Assembly: GCA_943704415.1 (NCBI GenBank)
Contig: CALSCO010001326.1
Span: 1 to 64,000, forward strand
Source: Parvularia atlantis
Lineage: Eukaryota; Opisthokonta; Rotosphaerida
Direction of reading: 5' to 3'
DNA length: 64,000 nt
Positions 1-11,141 of the stretch are shown here, one piece after another; the stretch's first letter is position 1, and every line of letters begins with the position of its first letter. Under the pieces are notes generated by a model. It did no database searches. It was not told the origin of the DNA and worked only from the letters and a program-made list of their open reading frames with translations. A program made the translations under genes and the position numbers.

Positions 1-93
1 GGGGGGCATGAGAGCACGGACGGGCGGTTGCTTTTTTCTTGCTGGCCCGACGCACGCGCGCGCACGCACGCAGAGCTCGACTTAGAGGACGGC

Positions 94-1176
<1,083 letters not shown>

Positions 1177-3069
1177 TCAAGGTCTAAGTAGTGCTGACAA
1201 AGCGAGCGCCACCGCTTCTGCCACAAGCGTCACATTGTGCTGCACGCGCCTGTCAGCGCTCGCACGCAGACAGCACGATAGCGGATGCGCAACGCACCTG
1301 CAGCACGTGCAGCCCCTGCAGCGACAGCACGACCACCTCCTTGACGCCGTCGCGCGTGATGTCGACGCTGCGCAGATTGTGCAGCGGGTGCGCAAAGCTG
1401 CGTCGCCAGACCAGCGCGAAGCCTGACACGCGCGTTATGCACGGCTGGCCAGCTGCTCGTCGCCCGCGCACCCTGCTCGCCCTGCTCGCGGTACAGCAGC
1501 AGCTGCCCGCCGTACGTCCCGACGAGGATGTCGCACGGGCTGAGGGCCGACGGCGGCAGGACGTGCGCGCACAGGATGCTGTCGTACTCGCCCGACTGCG
1601 GCAGCACGACCGCGTCGTCCAAGCCGCGCGCCAGTACCGACCTGCCGCGTGAGTCAGCGTTGCCGCCCACGCCGCCACTGACTGCCGCACCGGAACACCT
1701 GCGCGTCGCCCGACGCCGCCGTCACCAGCAGGCGCAGCTCGCCCTCGGGTTGCGCGGAAAAGTGCAGGCTCGTGACCGGCGCGTCAAACTGCAGCGTAAA
1801 CTGGCGGCGCGCGTCGCTCGTGGGCGCAGTGGCGGCGTCTGCCCAGCGGCCGTCAGCCCGCTGCTTGCACGGCCGCCGGCCGCACCAATTGTCACGAGCA
1901 GTGTCCCGTCCTGGCACGCGATCGCGCTCACGCTGCGGTCGCCGATGTACGCCACGCGCGTCGACAGCGCCCTGCGCCGCGGCGCCGGGTCAGCACGTCC
2001 CGAGGCACCGCCGCGACGCGGGCGCGTGCAACCGGCTCGGCAGGCCGTCAAACTCCGGGAAGGCGGCCTGCACCGAGATCTCCTGGAACGTGCGCTGCTT
2101 GGGATTCTGCCGCGCACGCACGAGTGCGCAGTGAGACATCGCACGCTGCGTCCTGACGCGCCGCACCATCGCAAAGACGTGCACACGGTTATCGCTGCCC
2201 GTGAGCAGGAACACGGTCTGGAACGCGTCTGTGCCGTTGAGCGGGAGCCTGCCGGGCAGTGAGTACCGCCCAGCACGCGCTCGCACACTGCTCACACCGC
2301 GCGTGCGACAGCTGCAGCGGGCAGAACGACAGCTCGATTGACTGGCAGTCGCCTGCGGCGCGCGCGTTTAGCCTCGGCGCGCGGGCGAGGGCTGGTGCGC
2401 GTACCGCCCACGCGCTCGATGTCGATCAGCGGCGGCTGGTGGCTCAGCGTCGCGCCGTAGATGTTGAGCGAGTACGTGTCGGGCACGTCGCCCTGCGACA
2501 GCTGCAGCAGGACGGCGTCAGCCTCGCCGCGCCATTGCGCTGGACGCGCCTTGACGACGGCCATCCCGACGAGCACGACGGTCTCGCCACCGGGCACGCG
2601 CTGCTGGTGCGCGTCGATCGAGACAATCTCGGCCTCGGCTGCGGCGGTCCCCGGTCAGCCCGCGCCCCGCCCCGCGCCTCGCGTCCCTGCGCGCGCACCC
2701 GGCACGTAGCTGAACAGCACCTCGGCGCGGCGCCAGCGCACGGCGCCGACGTCGTAGTGGATCGCGGTGATCTTGGCCGTCGCGTCGGCCACTTGCGTCG
2801 TGACAAGCAGCATGGGCGCGTACGCGTCGACGGCTGCGCGCGCGCGTCCGCCCACCAGTCAGCATCGTCGCCATCGCATCGCAGTCGCCATCCTCGCCTC
2901 GTCTCCGCCGTGCGCGCGGCCGCTCGCCCGGCCCGTCGCCCGCGTCACCCGCCTCGCCCGGATCGCTCTCGCCGTGCTCGCCCGGGCACGGCACGACCGC
3001 GAGGCTGTAGACGTTGGTGCGCGCGGGCAGGCGCCAGGCCTGTGCCTCGTCGAAGACCTCCTTGTCCAT
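1177..3069 (-). CDS. KPTN: Kaptin (KICSTOR subunit), beta-propeller protein
   Basis: Kaptin is a subunit of KICSTOR, which holds GATOR1 on the lysosome to restrain mTORC1 when nutrients are low. In animals it was also described as actin-associated. Recognisable family stretches occur in order: [13 protein letters not shown] near the N-terminal third, [24 protein letters not shown], the pair [20 protein letters not shown] and [17 protein letters not shown], then [11 protein letters not shown] and [20 protein letters not shown]. These match the order in human kaptin. Many short introns interrupt it. The last one joins LHVLQ to a final exon ending ALLRP, the equivalent of the animal C-terminal helix. 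The start at 3069 is chosen because [12 protein letters not shown] leads directly into the conserved NVYSLA; an in-frame ATG at 3117 is possible. It is divergent from the lipid kinase gene, 68 bp away. Confidence 0.85.
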
Positions 3070-3137
3070 AATTGTGCAATGGGTGTGGCGGCGGCCCTGA
3101 ACGCTGACGCGCGCCACCGTCGGCGGCAGATACAGCG

Positions 3138-5147
3138 ATGGCCTCGGCCGCGGCGGCGCCCGTGCAGGCGGTGCCGACGGGCGCGGCGCTGCCGACGACG
3201 GTCGAGATCGAGGACGACGCGCTGCTCGTGACCAAGGCGCGCCTGGACGGCACCGTGCACGCCGTCATCGTCACGCCGCGGGTGATCCGCTGCGTCGCCT
3301 TTGACCGCCGCCAGGGTGCGCGCGCAACGGCCTCGCGGCGTGGCGCGAGGTGCCGCATGCCGATGCCCACGGCGCAGAGCTCGTCGTGCACATGCCCAAC
3401 GTCTACGGCGTTGAGAAGCGCACACGCAACGGCCGGCACTCTGTCGTCGTGTACACGTACGTGCCGCACGGGCGCGACCCCAAGCTGGGCGACCCCAGGC
3501 GCGGCGTCGACGCGACGTGCGGATTCAAGAGTGACTTTGAGTTTGTCGTCGCGGGTGAGGACGAGCAGAACGAGTGGCTGGACGCGGTCCGCAGCGCTAT
3601 CGTGCTGTCGCTCGGTGCAGCACTCGGCAGACGCACGGCTCGCCGCTGATCGCCGCCCTGTCGCCGCCCAGGGCTGCCGATCGAGCACCACCGGCGGTAT
3701 CTGATTCTCATCAACCCGTTTGGCGGCAAGCGCACGGCCAAGAAGATCTACAACACCAAGGTGCGCGTGGCGACGGCGGCGCGGCCTTGCTGAGCCGTCC
3801 GGGCCGGGCCGCAGATTTGGCCCATGCTGTGCGTGGCCGGCGTCGAGGTCGAGACGATCTGTGCGTGCGCCGCGCTGCCCGATGGCGCGCCGCTGAGCCT
3901 CGTTGCGCACGCCGCCGCCAGTCACGACGCACGCGAGCCACGCGATCGAGATCGGGCGCGCGCTCGAGCTGGGCAAGTACGACGTCGTTGCCACCGTCTC
4001 TGGCGACGGTCTGTTGTTTCAGCTGCTCAACGGGCTGATGGACCGGCCGGACTGGGCGCGGGCGATCCAGCAGTCGCTCGGCATTGTGCGCGTGCGCCCC
4101 AGTGAGGCCGCGCCGCCCTTCTTACGCGAGCCGCGCGCCCAGCTGCCCGGCGGCAGCTCCAACGCGCAGACCAAGAACCTCGACTGCGAGACGGCCGAGG
4201 CGGCCACGTTCAACATCCTGCGCGGCGTCCCGCGCCCGATCGACATCATGGCCGTGCACCAGGGCGGCAAGACGCACTTTGCTCACCTCTCGCTCACGCA
4301 CGGGCTCATTGCCGACATCGACGTGGGCTCGGACCGGTTCCGGTGCGTGAAGCGTGCACGCGCCCGATCGCCGCGGTGCCCTTGACCCTGGCGCCGCCGC
4401 CACCACCAGCTTCATGGGCCCGGCGCGCATGACCCTCGCGGCGCTCGCGCAGCTCATGGCTCTGCCGCGCTACCCGGTCAAGGTCGCGTACAAGCCCGCG
4501 CCCACGCGCTTCTCCACGTCCAACCCGGAGCGCGTGGCCGACGTCGATTACGCGTCGCAGCCGCGGCCCGTGTTCAAGCACGCCAACGTGACGTTTGACG
4601 CGTGCGTGCGCCGCCGGTGCCGCTGCGGCCGCTGCTGCTCAGAGAGCCCCGTACGCGCGCGCGCACAGCTTGCCGCCCGGCTGGGTCAAGCGCGAGACGT
4701 CCGTGACCAAGCTGACCGTCTCCAACTCGCCCTACCTCGACCAGGAGTTCCTCACGTGCCCGATGGCCGACATGTCCGACGGCTACGCCGACCTGATGTT
4801 GATCGAGGGCACGAGCACGCGGCACATCACACCGTACTTTCTCGAGATCGAGAAGGGCACGCTCGCGTTTGCGCCGTTTGTCGAGTACTTTCAGGTTCGC
4901 GGCCAGCGGAGCGCGAGGGCTGGCGGCTGACGTGCGCGCGCGCGCGCGCGCGCAGATTGAGGCGCTGCACCTCGAGCCTACGAGCGGGCTCATCGCGGTC
5001 GACGGCGAGCTCATCAAGACTGAGCCGGTCACGCTCGAGGTCCTGCCGCGGCTCGCGCGCTTCGTGGCCCCGCCAGACCTCGCCATGCCGCGCTGGACCG
5101 CCCCGCCGGCCGGGCAGCCGCTGACGCTCCAGCACCAGGTCGGGTGA
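3138..5147 (+). CDS. Sphingosine kinase-like lipid kinase with N-terminal PH-like region
   Basis: Predicted lipid kinase of the diacylglycerol/sphingosine kinase fold, which phosphorylates a sphingoid base using ATP. Residues ~1-140 resemble the PH-like lead domain seen in yeast LCB4/5 and plant enzymes. The catalytic core follows: YLILINPFGGKRTAKKIY (nucleotide-binding start), THASHAIEIGR after a spliced intron, then SGDGLLFQLLNGLMDRPDW, the diagnostic glycine-rich loop. Later segments include NILRGVPRPIDIM, the acidic VGSDRFR, and a C-terminal FLEIEKGTLAFAPFVEYF with the lid strands. At least seven short introns are needed to keep the frame. The stop is at 5145-5147. The gene is convergent with the Nudix gene, whose stop is 58 bp away. 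Ceramide kinase is an alternative, but the SGDG loop context favours sphingosine kinase. Confidence 0.85.
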
Positions 5148-5205
5148 GCGGCCCGCAAATACTCTCTTGCAATGCAACACGCGAAATGCCCAGGCTGCCG
5201 CTCGC

Positions 5206-6229
5206 TCACAACGACGACGAGGCCGCGCCGACGCCGGCGTCGGGTGGTGGCAGCCCCTGTGCGTTGCGGAACAGGCTCATGGGCCGCACCGAGCCGCGCT
5301 GCGGCGGGAGGTACTGCGCGCAGCGGAGTGTGGGCACGCACACGAGAAGGCGCAGGCGGCGAGCGCACCTCGCGCTGCAGATCGGTCTTGCCGCCGTCCG
5401 TGTTGCCCGCGACCTGGCGCGCGTAGCGCGATCAGCAAGGAGAGTGCGCACGAGCGCACAGCAAAGAGCGCGCGCGCACGGCCAGGCTCGCGACGGCGAG
5501 GCGCGCGATCGCCTGCTGGGTCGGGTAGAGGGTGCGGAGGGCGGCAAACTCGTCCAGCGGCATCCAGCGGCACTCGTCAATCTCGCGCGGGTCGATGGCG
5601 ATCGCCGTGGCGACGGGCCGCAGGCGCACGACAAAGTACAGGTCGGTGCAGCCCCAGAGGTACTCGTGCTTCTCGCGGAAGCACATGATGCTGACGTAGT
5701 CGGTCGCGATCCCGGTCTCCTCGAGCACCTCGCGCTGCGCCGCGGTGACGATGTCCTCACCCGGGTTGGCCAGCCCGCCGGGGATCTTCCCTGCACACGA
5801 GGCGATGTGTCAGCGATGCCTCACGCCGGCCTCTGATCGCCCGCGCGCACAGCGATCGGGCGCGTCGGCGTAGCGCTCCTTGACGACGAGGATGCGCCCC
5901 TCGTGCAGGACGACGGCGGCGCACCCGACGTAGTGCGTGGCGTAGCCGGGCAGCTTGCTCTCCTCGTCGGCCGGGAGCCAGCGCGTGAGCATGACGTAGT
6001 CGGGCCGGGCGTGGTGGTACGCGAAGCCGAGCTCGACGGCGACGGGCACGAGCGCGGCGCGGGCGATCGGCAGGCGCAGCCACAGCCCGCGGCGCCCGTC
6101 GGCCTGCCAGCGCGCGATCGACGCCACGAGGCGCGCGCGGAACACGTCCGGCTCGGCGGGCAGGTGCGCCGGATCGACCGTCACGCCCTTGTACGCGTCC
6201 GATGTGCCCAAGAGCGGCGCGCTGTCCAT
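5206..6229 (-). CDS. NUDT6: Nudix hydrolase, NUDT6-like
   Basis: Hydrolase for a nucleoside diphosphate linked to another moiety. The N-terminal domain carries the NUDT6 pattern: GLWLRLPIARAALVPVAVEL, then GFAYHHARPDYVMLTRWLP, then LPGYATHYVG. The catalytic domain has a complete Nudix box (G-x5-E-x7-REVLEETGI), so metal binding and catalysis should be intact. It is followed by YLWGCTDLYFVVRLRP and ECRWMPLDEF. A 5' intron removes the region after DAPDR and joins it to GKIPGGL. The C-terminal exon ends GAASSSL and is poorly conserved, as in relatives. The substrate cannot be read from sequence; ADP-ribose, NADH and mRNA caps are all known in the superfamily. It is divergent from the TBC gene, with a 64-bp gap. 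Confidence 0.85.
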
Positions 6230-6293
6230 ATGTACCAGTCGCAGTAAGAGTCAAGGGACACCGCGAGTAGATACATAGGGTTTCGGGCGAACG

Positions 6294-8443
6294 ATGCGCC
6301 GCGCCGTGCTCGTCGTCGACGCGGGCGACGCGCCGGCGGTGCGCGACGTCGCTTCTCCGTGCGCGTCGCGGGCTGACGCGCCGCCGGGGCTGCAGGGCAC
6401 GCGCGTGCTCGTCCTGCGCGACGCCGACGCCGACGGGCGCGTGCGCGTCGCGCTCAAGTGGGCCGACGGCGACGTGTCACGCACGGTGATCGCACGCCGG
6501 CCGCCTCGCATGTCGGGGCCGTGCTGACTGGGCCGCGCACGCCGCAGGACGCAGACGACAACGGCGACAACGGTGCCGTCACGCTCGACGCGGCCGCCGT
6601 GCGCCTGCTTGACGACGACGAGATGCCCGACTTTGTCGCGCCGCCGCCGCAGCGCGCCGCGGCCAACGGCGACGCGGCGCACGCCGAGGCCGAGGCCGCC
6701 GGGTCGTCGGCGTCGTCGGCCGCGCCGCCGGCCGCGCCGCCCGCCAAGTCGCCGCAGACCGAGCGCGAGCGCATCGACGAGGTGATGGCGACGCAGCAGT
6801 GGAAGGGCGCCAAGGCCGACGCCGGCGCGGGCGCGGGGGCGCTCGAGGCCGACGAGGACGGCGGCAGCGCGGCCGGCGACCTGACCGACCTCGGCGCGCC
6901 CAAACGCATCGCGCTCGACGCGACCAACACGGACGAGTACGGCTTTGAGAGCACGTCGGCCAACGCGGCCGATCCCGCAGCCACGTGCGTCGCGGCGTCG
7001 CATCCGCACGCGCATCCGTGACTCACAGCGCACGGCACACGGCACACGGCGCACGGCGCAGGCTCACGCCCGAGAAGATCCGCGAGCGCACGCAAAAGTG
7101 GGTCGACATGCTCCGCGGCAAGAGCCCCAAGCCCGGCAGCCCGATGTTTGTGCCGGAGCAGTGGGACAAGTTCTACCGCACCAACAAGCGCAAGGTGCGC
7201 CCGCGGCGCCCGCCAAGACGCGCGCTGAGATGCGCCGGCCCCCAGGTCATCGAGCGGTGCCGCAAGGGCATCCCGCGGCCCGTGCGCGGCCTGGCCTGGT
7301 ACGCCATGTCGGGCGCGGCTGCGCTCAAGGCCGAGTTAGTGTCCAAGGTGAAGGACTACAACAGCGACCGCTTCGACGTGCGTGCGGCGGCGGCTGTGCG
7401 CGCATGGACGGTGGCCAACAGGCGCCGCGCACACCAGGCGCACTTTGTCGTCCAGGGCGAGAAGTGGGAGATCCTCGACGTGATCGACCGCGACCTCGAC
7501 CGCTGCTACCCGAACCACGTCCAGTTCCGCAACACGAAGGACAAGGGGTGCGTGTGTGTGCGCGCGCGCGCGCGCACGGTGTACTGTGCGCCTCAACTAG
7601 CGCGCAGGCAAACCGACCTCGAGCGCGTGCTCAAGGCCTACGCCTTCTACAACCGCCCGATCGGTTACTGCCAGGGCATGGGCATGGTCGCGGGCATGAT
7701 GCTCATGCACTTGTCGGCCGAGGTGCGCGCGGCGGATGCGCGCGGCGGGGCACTGAGCGCTGCGGGAACCCGCAGGAGACGTTCTGGCTGCTCGCGGCCA
7801 CGCTCGACAAGGAGATGTACACCAAGAACTTTTTCGACGCCCAGCTGTCGCAGATCAAGCGCATCGCGACCGTCTTCTCGAGCCTGCTGCACGGGCGGTT
7901 GCCCAAGCTGGCCGCGCACCTGGTGCGCGAGTGCCGGTGCGCGTGGGGCCGCTGACGCCGCTCGCCGCGGCGGTAGGACGCCAACTTTCTCGAGCCGCTC
8001 ATGTACGTCACGCCGTGGTTCATGACGCTGTTCACGGTGCGCACACCCGCGCCCGCGCGCGCCCACACGCATGCGCACGCTCACGGCTGCGGCAGACGAC
8101 GCTGCCGTGGTCCACGGCGCTGCGCGTGTGGGACATGTTTTACTGCGAGGGCGAGCGTGTGCTGCTGCAGGTGGCCCTCGCAATCATGACCGTGCACGCG
8201 GGTGCGCCTGTGCTCGGCAAGGCAACGCGCATGCACGCCGCTCAGCACCACCGCCGCAGACCACATGCTCAAGGAGTGCCCGTCGCTGCAGGAGCTGCTG
8301 CAGTTCTTGCTGCACCTGCCAGACGATAAGCTGCAGCCGAGCAAGCTGCTGCCCGTGGTCGACACGATCGTGATCAAGGACAGCGAGCTCGTGGCGCTGC
8401 ACAAGGATGTGAACCAGGTCGTGCTGGCCGGGAAGAAGCGGTG
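6294..8443 (+). CDS. TBC-domain Rab GTPase-activating protein
   Basis: Stimulates GTP hydrolysis by a Rab GTPase in membrane traffic. The N-terminal ~200 residues are alanine- and acid-rich and probably disordered, ending in a DEYGFES motif like that before the TBC domain of GRTP1/TBC1D6-type proteins. The TBC domain starts at CRKGIPRPVRGLAWYAMSG. It carries both catalytic fingers: the arginine finger in VIDRDLDRCYP (IxxDxxR) and the glutamine finger in IGYCQGMGMVAG (YxQ). It should therefore be active. Further TBC blocks are ETFWLLAATL, LEPLMYVTPWFMTLFT and ALRVWDMFYCEG. Introns are short and have GTGCG donors; one (near 7549-7611) holds a GT/GC run. The stop follows VLAGKKR. The exact Rab partner is unknown. 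Confidence 0.88.
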
Positions 8444-8540
8444 AGCGCGCGCGCGCGCGAGCGAGCGAGCGAGCGGGTCTGTGCGCGTGTGTGTGTGTGC
8501 ATGGTTGCCGTGTTGCGGATTGCGTTCAAAAGGTCGGCTC

Positions 8541-8764
8541 GAGGTCGAGGTCGAGGTCGAGGTCAGCAGCACAGAGATGCGCACGTCCAGAAAGTACAGC
8601 AGGATGTACGCCCTTTTCGAGCGTCAAAGCCATGGTACCCGCCCAACACCTTGACCCGCTGGCACGCGCTGCAACCCCACCCGCCCCACCGCGCACTACA
8701 CACACCGCACACGCGCACTCACCGCTCCGCACGGATGGATGGATGGGATGGATGGAATGGATGG
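8541..8764. repeat. Simple repeats (GAGGTC)4 and (GGAT)n upstream of RPL39
   Basis: The stretch between the TBC stop and the RPL39 main exon holds GCGA and GT runs (about 8455-8500), four tandem GAGGTC units (8541-8564) and a GGAT-rich tract (8733-8764). Apart from possible RPL39 first-exon ATG codons, no gene is seen here. It probably contains the RPL39 promoter, 5' UTR and first intron. Confidence 0.7.
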
Positions 8765-9048
8765 GTTGGGGCAAGCCGGGCGACCGCGCGCACGTCGTTC
8801 GGCGCGAATTCACGCCACCCGCGCGCGCTCGCGTGCCAGGCGGCCCACAAGACGCTCAAGGTGAAGAAGATCCTGGGCAAGAAGCAGCGCCAGAACCGGC
8901 CGCTGCCGCAGTGGATCCGCTTCCGCACGGGCTCGACGATCAAGTGCGTGGCGCCGCGACCGTGCGCATGCTCGCTGCTCACGCCTTGCTTGCGCGCAGG
9001 TACAACGCCAAGCGGCGTCACTGGCGCCGGACCAAGCTCAACCTGTGA
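8632..9048 (+). CDS. RPL39: 60S ribosomal protein L39 (eL39)
   Basis: Tiny basic protein lining the ribosome exit tunnel. The main exon, 8840 onward, encodes AAHKTLKVKKILGKKQRQNR and then PLPQWIRFRTGSTIK. An intron with GTGCG donor and GCAG acceptor follows, and the last exon gives YNAKRRHWRRTKLNL and a TGA at 9046-9048. This matches the 51-residue family almost end to end. Only the initiator Met is missing from the main exon, so it must come from an upstream micro-exon consisting of little more than ATG, as in animal RPL39 genes. ATG followed by GT occurs at 8632 and at 8500; I use 8632, but the choice is not resolved. An in-frame alternative (ATG at 8734, inside the GGAT tract) would add ten Trp/Gly-rich residues and is unlikely. 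Confidence 0.88.
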   Translation: MVPAQHLDPLARAATPPAPPRTTHTAHAHSPLRTDGWMGWMEWMGWGKPGDRAHVVRREFTPPARARVPGGPQDAQGEEDPGQEAAPEPAAAAVDPLPHGLDDQVRGAATVRMLAAHALLARRYNAKRRHWRRTKLNL

Positions 9049-9110
9049 GCGCCCCCGCCCGCACAGCAGCCTCTGTCTGCGTGTGTGTGCCCGCGTTTGC
9101 CCGTGGACCG

Positions 9111-9193
9111 CTCGCCACAGCGCGCAAACTACGTCTCGCCTCTCACGTGCCTCGCCACAGCGCGCAAAACTGGCTCGCCACAGCGCGCAAACT
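9111..9193. repeat. Three copies of a 20-21 bp intergenic direct repeat
   Basis: CTCGCCACAGCGCGCAAACT occurs at 9111-9130, with one extra A at 9151-9171, and again at 9174-9193. The copies lie in the 316-bp gap between the convergent RPL39 and VPS26 3' ends. No ORF with family similarity covers them. The rest of the gap is purine-rich and featureless. Confidence 0.85.
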
Positions 9194-9364
9194 GCGCACG
9201 ACTGTCGTTCTACGCCGGCCGGGGCGGGGACAGAACACAGGGGGAGGCCGCGGGAGGAGGGCGGAGGGGCAGATGAACGGACTGCGAGCAAACAGAGCCG
9301 AGGGACGACAGCGCGGAGAGGGGGTTGAGAGGGCGGAAAGAACGGGTTGCGAGAGAGGGCGGCC

Positions 9365-10707
9365 TTACATCTGAGCCATCTGCTCCTGCGTGTTGGCCGT
9401 CTCGTACGAGTTGACGGTCGCGTTCTGCGCGCGCCAGAGCGTGATCTCCTGCTGCTTAAAGTAGCGCCGGTCCTCCTGCACCGCGCCGCCGTCGTCAGCG
9501 TGATGCGCGCGAGCGTGCGCGACCGCACACCTGGTCGATCAGGACGAGGTTGAGGTAGTAGCGCACGGAGAACTTTTTGTTGACCTCCTTGAAGGTCGGC
9601 GTAAGCTCGAACCCGTTGAGGAAGAGGCGCACGGGGATGCACTCGCCTGCGCCACGTCTCAGTGCGCAGGCAAACGACTGACGGCAGCGGCGGCCACGCA
9701 CCGCGCACGGGCGAGCCGTCCATGATCTCAAACTTGGCCACGGTCTCGCTCTCGTTGTACAGGTTGGGGCCTGAGCCGGTTGTTTCCCGCTGCGCGATGC
9801 GCATGAGTACGTGTGGCCCCCCCAACGCCACTTAGCACCTTGATGATCGAGATCTCCATCCGCTGGATCTTGATGCGCACGAGCAGGAAGTAGATCTTGC
9901 CGACGATGACGTCCCGCAGCGAGTACTTGGACTTGTTGTACTCAAACTCGATGTGCAGGCAGCCCTCGATGCCGACCTGTTCCACGCGGTCAGCGCGCCT
10001 GCGCCGCGCAAAAAAACAGCCACACGCGCCTCCATCTTGATCGAGTGGTTGATCTCGGGCTGCGTCGTGTACCGATGCACCCACACCTCCTTCTCCTGGA
10101 CGACGTCGGCGAATCGCCTGCTGATCGTCACGCGCACAAAGTACCGCAGCCGCACGTTGATGCCGTTGTAGCTCTCAAACAGCAGCTCGACCTAGGCCGC
10201 CGGGTGTCAGCGGCCCGCCGCCGCCACGCATGCGCCCGCGCACGTTGGGGAAGTTGAAGTCAAACTCGGTCGACTTGAGCAGCGCGCCGGCTGGCGCGAG
10301 CTCCTGCACGAGCGTGGTGAAATCGTTGTTGTTACCCCGGTCGTAGTACAGCTCGATCTGCCCGATAAACTCGACCTGGGCGACGGGCGGTGTGAGCGGC
10401 GGGGCGCGCCCGGGGCGGCGGGCGGGTGATGCCGCACCTTGATCCCGTTGTGCTCGAGCTTCTTCGCGTCCTTGATGTTGACCAGCACCTTGCCCGTGAT
10501 CGATTCGCCGTCGTTGTACAGCAACCGCTTAACCTGCGTTGTGTGTGTGGGGGGGGTCTCAGCGCCGCCTGTCGTGCGCCGCGCCGCCTCCACCTTCTGC
10601 TTGTCCTGCTTGATCTCGACCTTCTTGCGGCTGTCGCTGTCGGCAAAGTCGATCACGACGTCGGCCGCCGTGCCCATGAGCATGTTGAGGCCCGGCACGA
10701 GACTCAT
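9365..10707 (-). CDS. VPS26: VPS26 retromer subunit
   Basis: Arrestin-fold subunit of retromer, which retrieves cargo from endosomes to the Golgi or plasma membrane by bridging VPS35 and sorting nexins. Conserved strands in order: [150 protein letters not shown], then [15 protein letters not shown] after an intron. The C-terminal tail is short and ends EQMAQM. At least six short introns interrupt it. The start [10 protein letters not shown] sits just before the first conserved strand. It is on the same strand as 5MP/BZW downstream of it in sequence, with 434 bp between them. Confidence 0.93.
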
Positions 10708-11141
10708 TTCCGCCCTCGCCCGCGTCGGTTCCGGTGATGGCGTGCGGCGGTCCTGCGCGGGGGCAACGAGTGCTGAGCAAGCGTGATGGGCGTGCGCCGC
10801 GCACGCCGCCCAGCCCGCCTCCCTCCCGCGACCGCGCCAAACCCGCTCGCAGCCGTAGCACCCGCAGCACCCGCCGCCCGCCCACGGCGCGGCTCGCGAC
10901 GGGGGCCGCGGCCCGCGAGCGGTGCGCGCGCGAGACGACAGAGTCGGGCGCCGTCACGAGGCACTGGAAGTCTCGAGAACGTTCGAGAGCGGCGCGATGG
11001 ATCCTAGAGCAACGCGGCCGAGTTGGGCGCTACAGTCACGAGCCCGGGCGTTGTGGTCGTTGTCAGCCGTTCCGGCCGCTCAGGAAGCGCGGGCTCACTG
11101 GCTGGCACTGGCTCAACCCAGCATGCACAGCGCTCGCTCAA
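10708..11141. other. 434-bp intergenic stretch with a heat-shock-element-like site
   Basis: This lies between the VPS26 start and the 5MP/BZW stop, both on the minus strand. No coding segment with family similarity is seen. At 10976-10990 the sequence AGAACGTTCGAGAGC fits two perfect units and one imperfect unit of the heat-shock consensus nGAAnnTTCnnGAAn, about 270 bp upstream of VPS26. Regulation is inference only. Confidence 0.4.

Noticed and set aside
1-93. An additional gene at the window's left edge
   Set aside because: Only RPL10 3' flank is visible, and the short open frames have no similarity.
5144-5836. Plus-strand open frames over the Nudix gene
   Set aside because: They are shadows of the minus-strand gene, which has a complete Nudix box and family order.
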